From: Catonia carolina | Lineage: Eukaryota; Arthropoda; Insecta; Hemiptera; Achilidae | Reading direction: 5' to 3' | DNA length: 64,000 nucleotides | Assembly: GCA_035578175.1 (NCBI GenBank) | Contig: JAQMRL010000001.1 | Span: 370,567,720 to 370,631,719 of the forward strand | Part shown: piece by piece, positions 34,600 through 46,335 of the stretch | Layout of the letters: every line of letters begins with the position of its first letter | Position numbering within the stretch: position 1 is the first letter of the stretch | Notes under the pieces: generated by a model | The model's input: the letters and a program-made list of their open reading frames with translations, nothing else | What the model was told of the DNA's origin: nothing | The model's database searches: none | Position numbers and translations under genes: made by a program

Positions 34600-35889
34600 T
34601 TACTATGATAATAAGATTGTGAGCCTATTTTTTAGGGATTTCTTAAATTATCTATTTCATGAATTAATTCATAAATGGGATAGGATACCACCGGATGGTC
34701 AGCTTTGTGGTTCCATTCTAATTTAAGAAAACAAGCTAATTTCATCCTAATAAACAACTTTTCGTCATAATTAAATTTTAAAAGATTAGTGTTTTCTATT
34801 CAAATAGGCTTATTTTTTTGACCGATGATTTATGACCCATTCTGTTTAATTTGAAGAGTGCAGGTATAATATTTCTCCAATTTGCTAGACCTGGTGCATT
34901 TGTTAGGGTAGGGAAGGTCTTATTTTTACTAAGCTGGCATTAAAGTGAACAATGTTGGCCAGGATTGCACATTAACCTCAATTTCAACTGTTTGATCAAT
35001 TCAGCCAAAATGTTATTTTGAAAATACGTACTTACGGTATTAACGTCCAGATTATTTCACTTTTTTTTTGTAAGTCGGATAGTCACTTTCTCGTAATGTG
35101 ATCAAGCCAACATAGAATGAAACATATATTTTACATAATAAACTATTTAGTGATTAAGTAAACTCATTTGTTAGCTGTATGAAGTATACATACTTGTTCA
35201 ATTAATTTCAAACAATTTTTTTTGTATTATTTCTAACGTAAGTATGAATTAATACCATTCGTTTTATGTGCAGATAGTCGAGAATGTCCAATATTAGAGT
35301 TATTACGGAGTGTAATAATTTAAAACTAATGTTTGGTCTAATATTGGAGTTTTTCTTGTAGCTTTATGATTTTTTTGTTGAAAACCACTTAACGCGCAGT
35401 TCACAAAACGAATCCGTTAAACATTTTCTAAATTAATTTAAAGTTGACTTATAATTTTGGGCATGTGGGTTAACATTTTGGTTTTGGGTTATGGAGTTCC
35501 CTTATTCAACGTACTGGTTTTAACCTGTTATTTACCAGATCTTAACCGGTAATCAAAACCGGAACTTTCTGCTTTGTAGTCCTGCACGTTAAGCACTTCA
35601 CCACGGGGACGTTTATCGAAAAAATTTTATTTTCGATATGACTGGTTAATATTTTTTAGATTATATACAAATTCTCAACCATTTTTTGACAAAGAAGACA
35701 AAGGTAATGGATTTCAGGGGGAAGGAGCCAGTTAAAAGCAAAATATTTTAGAGAATAATATTTTGGAACAGATATCCCACTTTCAGTTTTTAGGTTGCAA
35801 CATTACATACCAACAGAATAAATATTCTTACAATTAGATACACCGATTTCAGCAAATATGCGTAACTATCCACAGAACCTTAAAATATA
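34600..35889. other. AT-rich DNA with a possible tRNA-like relic
   Basis: At 35516-35612 (-) a sequence with CCGTGGTGAAGTGCTTAACG and a GGTTTTGATTACC B-box-like part could be a decayed SINE-D head (about 0.3). Nothing else is recognised. Confidence 0.4.
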
Positions 35890-36240
35890 GCACCAGAAAA
35901 AATACGAGGTTGATTTTATAGTACAATAGCAGTGCCGACCCGACTCTATGTCAATAAACCTTGGGTGCTATCAAAGCGAAATGAGAATAGATTGCAAGAA
36001 TCTTAAATAACATATCTTTGAGATACGTATGGGTTTAGTAAAGAAGATCGTTATAGGAATACCTCATGTCTATAAACGACAAGGTATCTCAAAACAGAAT
36101 GCAATGGTTGGAGCATATGAGCAGAATGATGGAGGAAAGGATACTTAACAAAGCATTAGGCTATAAACTATGGGGGAAGAGAGAACGAGGACACCCGAGA
36201 AAGAAATGGGCAGATTTGAGAGGTTCGGAATAGGCAGAGA
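35890..36240 (+). pseudogene. LINE relic: extreme C-terminus of a reverse transcriptase
   Basis: Fragments in changing frames read PWVLSKRNENRLQES, GFSKEDRYRN, then MQWLEHMSRMMEERILNKAL and KRERGHPRKKWADL. This is the usual order at the end of insect LINE ORF2 proteins: WxLSK..E.RL, DR.RN, W.GHv.RM...RI, then a basic GRPRK+W tail. Frameshifts and stops break it. It may be a different LINE from the 11-kb relic. Confidence 0.75.
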
Positions 36241-36796
36241 TGCCTAATCCTTTGAAAAGCAGAAGAAGATAAAAATTTAGAACATATCTTCTTGATAATG
36301 TTAGCAATAAAAACAACTTAAATTAGGGTTAATTTTTATATTATCTGAATATGGCCTTGATAATGTTAATGATGTTATTAAATGATATGAAATTGTTGTT
36401 AGTATGGCTTACCCTAATAATCATAAACAGTTCGTTTTATTAATGTTCTAATCTAACCAATCATTGAAGTCATTAACTGTGTTTTGAATAATGTTAATCC
36501 ATTATGTACAGCAATTTTGGATATTTTCTTGAACGATATTTTAAAAGCAATAAACGAATTGAATATTGTGCTATACACTGTTTTATTGCAAATCATTTTT
36601 GTAATTTTTTTTTCATTGGGAAAGCAATTTCTTGTTTTATAATGCAGTAAAAGTAGAGAAAGCAATAAATTTTGCGAATTCTATATTTGAACGTTTATTC
36701 TGTATATACCTTATTCTGATCAGGATAATAGTCGAAAGACTGTCTGTTAAATACTACCCCCCTAACCTTAATCGTTTCATATTATTTAAATTGATT

Positions 36797-36843
<47 letters not shown>
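36797..36843 (+). repeat. (TAG)n microsatellite
   Basis: About 15 uninterrupted TAG units, likely to be polymorphic in length. Confidence 0.95.
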
Positions 36844-37257
36844 ATAGAAGACGAATGATAGCGAAATAATCTGTTTCTACAATTGGAATTGTGTATCGTG
36901 TTTTCTGATCATTAACTCTTCTAATCTAAAATGATGTGATAGCGTGGTTAGCCTTCTATTATTAAGCATATTATTTTGATTGGATGCGTTTCTTTACGTT
37001 CTTCACTTTTTTGCAGAAATTTAAATTGATTTTATTTTGCAGTTTAGTTGGGTTATTAACTTTTGTAAAATCGTTTAAATATTAAGATGTACAATGAACA
37101 TTGTCACGGAATTGGTTATTGGAAGTTATAATTCTGTTTTTCCCCTTTTTGATTTATATTAGGTGTTTTGGGCCAGACCAGTCGATGAGCCAGTTAAAAA
37201 GTTGTCATTAATTGTTCAGTAATGATAGTCTATAACTCTTAATAACAGCTAACTCCT

Positions 37258-37700
37258 GGGCCATAGACAAAATCTTGAAAATCAAGAGAAGGATTGTAAG
37301 AACTTGCATTAATAAAAAATATTGGGAAGATTGACACTGGAGAGAATTCTCCCCAATGAAACAGTATTTAAAAAGAATTTCTTCTTGAACATCTGATTAA
37401 AACACCTCGAAACAGATTATCTCATTAATAGACAGATTGACATTAATAGAACAGATTAATAGAAAAACTCTGGGAGAGTAAAAGTAATATTTAGTGGATC
37501 ACAGAAATTAAGGAAAATTTGAAAGAACTTGGAATAACAGTAAAAGATCTACTAGAAAAAAACAGGCAAAATTAAAGAATTGAAAAAACTATGTTACAGC
37601 CGAAAATGATGAATAGACAACAAGTAGGAAGGGTGATTTCAGGGAGAGAAAGACAGGGAAGACCAAAAGGATGAATAAATATTGGGAAAAAAGGAGGCTG
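37258..37700 (+). pseudogene. Candidate LINE C-terminal tail
   Basis: WITEIKENLKELGITVKDLL is followed by EKNRQN and, after a frameshift, RERQGRPKG, all in an A-rich strand. A W..EI..DL.ELGI...D...R segment and a basic tail occur at the ends of some insect LINE ORF2 proteins. No polymerase motif is present and stops are frequent. I recognise the pattern but not the exact clade. Confidence 0.5.
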
Positions 37701-39284
37701 AAAGACACTTCTTATGGTTGACTAAAGTTGCCCTTGCTGGCTATAAAAGTTGAAAAAGTTTCGGTCGGCCAAGCAATTTTGATGGTGGCTGACAACAATT
37801 TGTGAGCAATATCCATTGGGAATATCTTTAAATTCGTCTACTTGTCAAAAATACAGAAACGCAGTGATTAATTGGGTAGTTGTTTATAGTTTATAGTACC
37901 TAATAATAAATAACACCTAAAAAAGTATCCGATCAGTTGAGGACTCGCGTTCCTCACCGAGCCGGAGGCTCCGGCTTTTGGTTTCCCGTCATTTATTTTA
38001 TCAGAAAATCGTGTCTGTCAACGTATTATTTTTTATTATTATCTCAATCTGAAAATTTGTTTTTCATACAAACTTTGAATCGTTTTCTCATTACCATCGT
38101 AGGAGTTGAATTTTCAAATATCGGTAAAATATTTGTTCAATAATTTTTTCAGTAGATTATTTGTTCAATATCTCTAGTTGATACGTGCGTTTCTTATATG
38201 TTTCGTTAAAAAGTTTAGCATTTTTTTTATCACCTCTTAATTTTGAAAAATTCCTTGTTAGGTAGTCGATCCGTCATAAAAGAAAGCGGTATCTAAAATT
38301 TTAGGTTTCTACGTTCTTCAGTAGTTTTGGTTTGTCGATGATAAATCATTTACGACATATCATATTACGATTTGATTGAGAGAAATCGTCATAGGTCGGC
38401 TAATTCACACAAAATAATAATGTTTTAACTACAACATCAGAAATCGGCCAATCCTTTAGTGGAAAATGGAACAAAACCCGTTTAGTAGTTCCTAAAATTA
38501 GCCCAAAAAATCTGACAGACGTGAAGTCTCTCTTCACTGACTTTTTGGGAATGTTTTCAAGATCTGTCGTAATACCGGTCTGTTAATTTTTATGCTAATG
38601 TATTTTACTGATTGTTGCTTTTTATTTTTGTAATTATCGTTATTTCCATATGATTATTTGTTTACTAATAAAATAATGTCTTTTTACAGGTACGTTAAAC
38701 GAGTTTCAACACTTCACGTTTAAAAGATTATTTACTGAATGGTCATTGGACGATTTTTAGTAAGTACGCTTACAATTTTTTTTGTTTTTATTGAAATTGG
38801 GTTTTTTATTCCATCAAACGATGTATAACTGTAGGGGATCTTAATTTATTCAAAATATTATTCTTGAAGTTTCTTAAACGCGGTATTAAATTTGTTTTTG
38901 ACCCTTAACGATAAATGTTTATTGTCACGTAAAATAAACTGCATATTTATATGCGATAATTCATAGGGTTAGGAAGTGAAAAGTATGCTACTTTGTATTA
39001 AACAAAATACTGTTCCGGTATTACACCTGGAGGTATCCAAGTAACACTTTGAAAACAGAACTTCAGAACACCGAACATTATAACTTTAAAAAATACTCAT
39101 TAGTTATTAAATTATTACTCGTAAACAATATGAGAGTTCGGCTTGGTTTTTAATGAATTTTTAATGATCACTTATGTAATAATATTGTTGTTACAGTTTA
39201 GAAATTCATGAAAATAATACGTAAATTGAATGTTAACAAATAATAATAACCTGAAAAAGAAGTTGAATCATAAATATCATAAAC
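37701..39284. other. Mostly unique DNA with a GC-rich hairpin and a splice-like module
   Basis: At 37960-37976, AGCCGGAG and CTCCGGCT pair around one base, unusually GC-rich for the window. A candidate ratchet point lies at 38690 (separate entry). No gene is seen. Confidence 0.45.
38690..38759 (+). other. Candidate recursive-splice ratchet point with RS-exon
   Basis: TGTCTTTTTACAG is followed immediately by GTACGT, and a consensus donor GTAAGT begins at 38760, giving a possible 70-nt RS-exon. The polypyrimidine tract is short. The first ten bases, GTACGTTAAA, resemble the 6776 site (GTACGTTCCA). Confidence 0.3.
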
Positions 39285-39535
39285 GATTGCATTTCCCCGA
39301 TTGACACCTGCCGGATGTCTATCAATGGAAACCATAGCCGAGAGATATAAAATTTCCAAGGGATCTGAATGAAGAATCTTTCATAAAAGCCATAATATTT
39401 TTTTTTTAAATTAGATCGAAAGGATTACCGAAAACCCTGAGCAGAATTACTACGAGCAATGGGTAGAATGAGGAAGACCGAGAGAACTGGATCGTGATTA
39501 ATTTGTCCTTGCTAGGGGATTTATATTTAAAGGAA
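39285..39535 (+). pseudogene. Possible LINE C-terminal relic
   Basis: GLPKTLSRITTSNG, a stop, then NEEDRENWIVINLSLLGDL are in one frame. The EEDRENW.. phrase resembles the last residues of some LINE ORF2 proteins (A.DR..W...V). The upstream region is too decayed to confirm. Confidence 0.3.
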
Positions 39536-40791
39536 TTTGATAAACACATTTATAACTAATTTGTCAGCACTGTAGTTCTCACGTGAAATTACGTAGGTAT
39601 CTGTGGTAGAGTCACGTGTCAACACTTATCGTAGCACTGGTTAACTTATACATAAGTGCGATACTATTTAGGACTTAAACTTTTATAATATATTATTTAA
39701 AAAAAATAAATTTCAAGTAAATTTAATTAAATAATATCCAAGAAGATTCTTGAAGGCTGGCTCCCCGTGTTCAAATTTTTAGAGCATTAGACTTGAGTTT
39801 TACTGCAAAGCGAAAGATCCCGGATTCAATTCCTGATTAAGGACTGGAAATGGTTACATGATAAATCCGACCGATCCAGTAAATCGCTAATAACCATAAC
39901 AATTAATGTAATTTTAAATCAGTTAAACCATATCTCAAAATTCATTGTAAATGGTGATTTCTATTTTAACTAAATTAAAATATTTATTATCATAAATTAC
40001 TTTAGTAATTCTAGTAAAACTTCCTGATATCAAATTTTTAAAGAGAAATAATAAAATTTACTTAAAGCTGTGCTGAAATTACTCGAGTAAATACGCCATG
40101 AAATTGGTGTTTGTTAATAATATACAAAATCATGTAGGTCTTTTTCGTATTAATAAAAGGTTAATTTAGTGTTACGTGAGCATGTCCATGTAAATTCAAG
40201 TGATTGTGAAATTTATAATTAAAGAGAAAACTACAGATTACGTGCCGTTTATGAATTCTGATAGTTTTCAATATTTTTATATACTTTTTTCTTAAATTAT
40301 GCCTATTTATAGATTTACTAAGATGGATAAGTTAGGTATTTATCTACTAAAATTCACGGATCATGTCGTAGGTTAAATAATGTTAGTTAAGTTTTTTAAG
40401 AAAGTTTCTTATATTCTGTTTACGTTTTTTAAGAATAAATATATTATCTATGTAGTGTGTCTTATTTTGTTTCCTTGATTGGAGTAACCTCGTATACGCT
40501 TATCAATGTGGCCGTGCCATGTCAGGTCAAAGATAAAAATTCAGCCTCTTTCTTTTTGTCTTATAGTTGATCGTTTTTTTTTTCTAAAAACAGTTTGTAC
40601 ATATATTTAGAAAACATCAATCATTTTAGTTGCAACCCTTTTATTTAACTAAGCATTTTTAAACATAGCTATTTTTTGAGTTTTTTGTACATTGTGCAAC
40701 CATTTACGTATGAAATCCGGTTTTTTTGTTTATCCTCAAATTACTGCTTGTTATAATTCGTTACAGCTCTTTGAAACACTACAGTAATACA
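39536..40791. other. AT-rich DNA with one tRNA-like stretch
   Basis: At 39778-39900 (+) TAGAGCATTAGACTTGAG and GATCCCGGATTCAATTCC look like A- and B-box regions of a SINE-D-like head, followed by GATTAAGGACTGGAAATGG (about 0.4). Nothing else is recognised. Confidence 0.4.
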
Positions 40792-41180
40792 TTGTTGTTG
40801 TTGTTGTTGTTTAGTTCTTCAGCCGAAAGGCTGGTTTAAACGTCTAGAGGCTTACTAGAACGAGAAGTGAGGTGGTTTACTATGGCTTCCTGACAGAGTG
40901 GAAAAGTATATTTATCAGCCTGTCAGGCCCTCTAAAAAACATCTATTTTCCACCCTGCTAATGACATCTTCACTTCGTTCACCGTGATGTCTGGCATGAA
41001 ATTCATTACTCTCAAAGGAGATAACTCTGTCTAGTGTCTTTTACATCTGTACCTTTTCTGGTCTTAAATGATTCAGTTATATAATTGGCACCATGTGATG
41101 AGAAATATAATTTTTTTGTAGCGTTGAATCTACCAGATCGAGTACAAAAAATTTACACTCTACCAGGCTGTTATGGCCAT
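40792..41180 (-). repeat. RepA copy 7 with (TTG)n tail
   Basis: The tail on the left is six TTG units, equal to (CAA)n on the element strand, then TTTAGTTCTTCAGCCGAAAG and the family through to TCTACCAGGCTGTTATGGCC. The tail shows that the element ends in a short AAC/CAA repeat. Confidence 0.85.
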
Positions 41181-42853
41181 ATTCGTAGCACGTGCTACTC
41201 ATTTCATTTTACATTTGGGTAGAATCTTTTAATTATTATTCGTTTAATATGTTTTTGAAATAATCGAATTTTGATGTAAGTTTGTATGATTTTGAAAAAT
41301 TAAATTTTTGGTTAGTGTTTATAGCTACATATTAACTGTTGTAAAACTAACCGGTTAATTAAATTTCCTTTCCTTGTTTTCGGGAAATTCTTCTCCAATT
41401 ATTTCCTTGTCAAGAAATTCATAATTTTTTAATATATTTACTTATGCTTACTTCTTGTTAAAATATGCTATGTGACTTAAAAATGGATTTATTTTTATTG
41501 GGTATAAAAATAATGCAATTCGTTGTCTGGAAGTTCATGGAACTAATACAAGTGTCTGCCATTCTAATTGTTATTTGTATTGTACCACGACTGTACTTTG
41601 TTTTTCTCATGATTGTTAATTTAATAGGGGGGAATGAAGCATCCTTCTATATTCCAACTTGACTCCGTAGCAGATGTTGAGTTCTATTATTGCGCTTACG
41701 TAATTCATATCACTAGCGCTGTTCATTTAAATTTGTTGATTGTGGGAGACTTTTAAAAATATCTTTCTTGGTAAACAACTTCTATGAATGCAGTTTTTTT
41801 TATTAGGTCTTTAACTTTCATATAGTTCGTCTTTGTTCCTGTTCGTATTAAGTTTTCAGTTGATTTTATCCGATTTCTTTTGTGTATTGTAAGTACAGAG
41901 CCAGTTATTTATGTCCGTATTTTCCTTACTTAATTTATTTCAAATAAATTGTGCTTGCTAGAACATAATGTGCTCAAATTTATGTGTATGGATTAATCGT
42001 CCGTTTACTTCGATTCACATTTTTAGTTTCTTTTATTTATTAAACTGAAATATATTGGAGAAACCAATTTCTTTGTATTAATATTATAAACTTTATAATA
42101 TTTGGTAAGCAACGATCAAATTGTACCTGTAAACATTTTGAGTGCGCCGTAACCGTAAAACTATATTGGCCCTCGCCAGGGTGCACTCATATTTCTTGGC
42201 GATGGAGTAGTGGCAGGGGGGATGGTGTCAGGAAGCCCCTCCAGCCGGCTGAACCTGTGTGTCATGCGTTCATCGTGCACGTGTTAGTTAATGCAGTGAA
42301 TATTAAATATGATTATGCAAGTGTTTGTGTTGATTTTTATAACTAAAAAATAGTTGCAATTTTTTTTCTCGTATAGGACCCATTTTAAAAGGCTTCGGTG
42401 GGAATTACTTCATGGCCTGGAAATTGAGTACGCCCTGTCCTTGTTAAATGGTTGATAAATTTTAAAAGAAAATTTTTAAAATCCGCTAACCTAACCATCG
42501 AGCGAAATATTGTCAACAATTTGTTAATCGTAGAACCTTTATTTTACGATTTTTATTTATGAGTGCATCAAGTTAAATGCACTTGAAGGTTGTTTGTAGT
42601 TATGGAAAATTCTGTATTAACGCAGTTTTTTTGAAGAATATTGAAAATTGTCGCTAAGCTCTAAGCGTCGGAAAAGAAAATATCACATCACGTACAAAGT
42701 TGTCGATTTTTTTTATTTCTTTTCATTAGTTTTTCTCCCTGACATAAGCCACACCTTAACGCTATTTTTTTATAAATCCCCAAATTTTTAGTAGATTATC
42801 ATTTTCTTCCTTTAAATGTAGAATCTTGCAAAAAACTTTATTAGCGGGCACAT
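41181..42853. other. AT-rich DNA with a GC-rich island
   Basis: Between about 42145 and 42285 the sequence turns markedly GC-rich (CCCTCGCCAGGGTGCACTC, GTGGCAGGGGGGATGGTG, CCCCTCCAGCCGGCTGAACC). No reading frame, splice pair or repeat match is evident. It could be a regulatory element, a non-coding exon or a fragment of a GC-rich transposon. Confidence 0.4.
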
Positions 42854-43264
42854 GTTGTTGTTGTTGTTGTTGTTGTTGTGTTGTTTAGGTCAACAGCCGA
42901 AAGCCTGGTTTGAACCTCTAGAGGTTTTACTAAGTAAAAACGAGGAGTGAGGTGGTTTACTAATGCCTTCCTCACTGAATTGAAAAAGTATGCTTATCTG
43001 CATGCCAGACCCTCCGAAAGCTTTCCACCTTGCAAATGACACCTTCACTTCATTCACCACAGGGTCTGGCTGTATAGTGAAATTCATTACTCTCAAAGGA
43101 GATAACTCTGACTAGTGTATTTTTCAACTCGACCTCTTCAATTCTTAAATAGTTCAGTCATATAATTGGATGACTATGTGATAAGAAACAGAACTATTTT
43201 TTGTGGGCCTGGAACCAACAGATCGAGTCCAAATAATTTAACACTCCATCTGCCCGTTATGGGC
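42854..43264 (-). repeat. RepA copy 8 with long (TTG)n tail
   Basis: Eight or more TTG units lie on the left, then TGTTTAGGTCAACAGCCGAA and the full family to CCATCTGCCCGTTATGGGC. It has lost about 10 bp around AAAGCATCTACTTTCCACC. A 68-codon minus-strand frame starts MNFTIQPDPVVNEVKVSFA, close to the family consensus. Confidence 0.88.
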
Positions 43265-44566
43265 AAAGTGGGCACATATCCCAAATTAAATTTACATACC
43301 AAATTTAAAGGTTTTAGTTTTTGTAGTATTGGTGACTTCATGATGACAATACGGCCATTACCTTTATGAATGTTTTAATTTTTCTGGCACTTCTCCAATT
43401 TCCATTATTTTAAAAATTGTATCAATGTTTGGAATATATATTTTTTTTATTAATTTTCAGTTGTAGTCTACAGAACCTTTCTGATAACTCTGTTGATAAC
43501 GTCTTATATAAAAAAAAACGTTCTTTACTAGTTTTTAGTTAATTTTTATAAGATTTTTAGGCTTATTTCTAGTTTGCTTTCTAGTAATTAAATCTTTAAT
43601 TAAATTTAGTTAGTGTTGAAAACTATGTGGTATTATTTTTAATACAGCGAATCATAAACATCAATTAAGCTACCGCAAACTTTAAAATTAATTTAAATGT
43701 TGTAAGCTTGTTTACGTGAAACCTACTCATGTAAATAAATTTTAACTCGTTTAACACGAAAATCTGAAACATATGAATATCGGTTCTCATATTATATTGT
43801 ACGCAGTAAAACACCATGAACCGTTGGTTCGCCTGCCTTGCAGATTGTTACAGGATTGGACAGTTTTATTTATTTGAAGGAAGAGAAAGCTGACTGGTCA
43901 ACACTGTTGTACCTACAACTGCAGCCGCAGTTCGGTCAGCATTTATAGGTTCGGTTATAGCTCACAGCCAGCCGGCCGGCGTAGAATGCACCGTTTCTTT
44001 AACAAATTGAAGGTTATCAGTAATGTGGCCTACTTGTTTTTGTGTTACTTGCGTTAAACCAAGAAAGGACTTGTATTACAAACCTTGCTTTCATTGTATA
44101 TAACCCAATATACAAATTGGTTCGTATTACTTATGAATAAACATTAAACCGTTTCTAGACCTATTTTCATTAAAAGTTAATTAAAACAATTCAGTTTGCA
44201 TTAGTAATCGTAATTGTCCTCTTTTATTCAGGTCTTCGTAAGTTTACATGTCCTAGTTATCATTAATTGGCTAAGTAAATCTTCCATAGGCTTACATAAT
44301 TAGTTTCCTTCTGAATTCAATTAATAAATTATATTACTAAATCAATATAGTTTTGTAATTGTTTAAAAACAAAGGTAGCAGTAATGTTATATCTAATATA
44401 TTTGTAATCGTTCGCGTAGTTTAAGACTGAAAAATGTTTTCCTTAGTTTATGATAACTTTTTTTGTTAGTTGCAATTATAATCTACCAAGAAAATTATAG
44501 TGTACCGTTTTACTCAGATAGTGTGTAGATCTTTTCAGAAGGTGAGTGGGAAATCTGTTATGGAAT
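43265..44566. other. AT-rich DNA with a second GC-rich island
   Basis: The 43815-44000 stretch is GC-rich for the window (GTTGGTTCGCCTGCCTTGCA, CAACTGCAGCCGCAGTTCGG, CACAGCCAGCCGGCCGGCGT). CTGCAGCCGCAG is a near palindrome. No reading frame or repeat match is evident. Confidence 0.4.
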
Positions 44567-44760
44567 TAGTTGCCCATTTGTTTACACAGTGTCGATCAGA
44601 GTCTTTTTTACGTTAGACTGTTTTGCACTTGAGGCTAATGCAGACGATGATGAGTGGCAGATAAAAATTATTGTTGGAAAAATGCTAGACCTGACCGGGA
44701 ATTAAACCCGGGATACCTGGCATAGTTGCGCTTACTACTGTACCACGGGCTGATCAGAGT
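44567..44760 (-). repeat. SINE-D copy, best preserved
   Basis: On the minus strand GCCCGTGGTACAGTAGTAAG (A-box region) and TATCCCGGGTTTAATTCCCG (B box) are followed by TCAGGTCTAGCATTTTT, CTGCCACTCATCATCGTCTG, CATTAGCCTCAAGTGCAAAA and CAGTCTAACGTAAAAAAGAC. The tail shares CGTCTGCATTAGC with SINE-C, so the two families may use related LINE partners. Confidence 0.65.
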
Positions 44761-45249
44761 GGTTGTAAGTTTCTCGTATTCTTAATCAGGTTGTCTTTTA
44801 TTAATGCCCTGTAGTTTTTTAGAATCAAATGTGTTCGCATCTGTAAAACAAGTCTCTTGTAATGTAAGTGGTTTTTTCTCATCAAGAATTCACTTTTGTA
44901 TGTTCATAGTCCCAAAATTATGACGTTTGTTGATTCGCAAGTTGTTTTCTTTCATTCTCTTCATGACATTTGTAAGGTTTACCCATCAGTTTCGCCTTTT
45001 GCTCAATTTAATAGCTCTCATATTCTTTTGGGTGCAGAAAACGAGCCTCGTAATGTTTATTTATCTCGGGTAAGAAATAAAAAAGGTAATGGGTTTTTTG
45101 TTTAAATTTTATGTGTTTTAGGTACAGTAGATACTTTCCCCTTAAGTTAAATTGAATCGGTCACTTTAGAAAGCCCATAATTAACTTTTGGAAAAATTTA
45201 AAAAACTTATAATTTATTATGTTTCAATTAAAAAAATATTTAAAAATAT

Positions 45250-46335
45250 AAATTGTTCAGAGGGCTGTCCCCTTTAATATAAAATATACTTGTATCTTTT
45301 TAAAGACTAGCCACTTGTTTAAAAAAATTGAAAATTCAGACGGTGTTTCTGAAATAAATTTGAGTAAAATGTTAACTTACGTTGTTTCTGTAAAATGGCT
45401 GTTAGACCAGTAGAAAATTTTGCTGTACAATTGTATTCATTTATTTATTTCAGTAGTTTACATTATCACTTTAAATAGCTTTCTGTAATAATAAAAATTG
45501 AAATTCTTAACTTTAAGAAAGAAAAGTGTTGATTTTCAGGGCTGTTAACGTTTTTCATCGTTTTCATAAACAGTAGTTACACACCTTAAAAAGATTTTTT
45601 GCATGGAATCTTTGTATGGCCTCTTCCACTAGAAAGTAGAGCTTAAGCTTCAAAAGAACATCCACCGTCATTTTTTAATTAAAAGGAAACACTTAATATC
45701 CTTAAGAATTAGCCTTGACTTAGTGTTATGTATTATTTAAGGAAAGCCAGACTTATGTGATTTTTGTAGGGATGGTGTGTTTACAATCAGTTAGTTCTAA
45801 AATGCACTAAAGAAAAAATGTAAAATTTTGACTTACCGGCTTTCTGAAATGACTGATTCAATTACGTAATCAACAAAGTCAAACATTGTTTGCTGCAACA
45901 ACAAAACCTTTATCGTGGTTAAAGGTTTGGGAAGGCCTATGAGTTGTATGAAAGATAACTTCATGATTATTTTAAATGTACAGAATTCCTTGGTATGTGA
46001 CGTTTAGAAAGAATATTTCAAAATACTTCATTAAATAAAATTTAAAAAACCTAAAATATAAAATTTCAGTAAATTTTCACATCTAATTTTTTTATACTGA
46101 AAACAAATACCAAAAAAAAGGTCTCTTCACATCACAAATCCAAGTTTTCTGTTTCATTTGGAACCAAAATGAAATTCCTTGGATAAATAATCTTTGAGAT
46201 ATTCCCGACCCATTAAACCCATATTTTTCGTCCCCAACCCTTATTTTTAAGGGATGTTGATTTGGTTCTTTTTTATATTGTAATTTTCCAATTTTTAAGG
46301 GTTAATTTTTTGAGTAGGCTATCACCTTAAGTCCG
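45250..46335 (+). repeat. Possible RepH-related element
   Basis: The segment at 46170-46330 (AATCTTTGAGATATTCCCGA, CGTCCCCAACCCTTATTTTT, AAGGG, TTGATTTGGTTC) parallels the distal part of RepH at 23930-24060, and the end GAGTAGGCTATCACC resembles the RepH terminus. The left boundary is not visible. Confidence 0.35.

Noticed and set aside
41465..41662. 65-codon plus-strand frame resembling a membrane segment
   Set aside because: Single short frame with no homologous feature, no splice context and T-rich composition.
40792..42880. CRISPR-like array from spaced (TTG)n and repeated blocks
   Set aside because: The repeats are two dispersed RepA copies with simple tails, 2 kb apart. There are no regular spacers, and the genome is eukaryotic.
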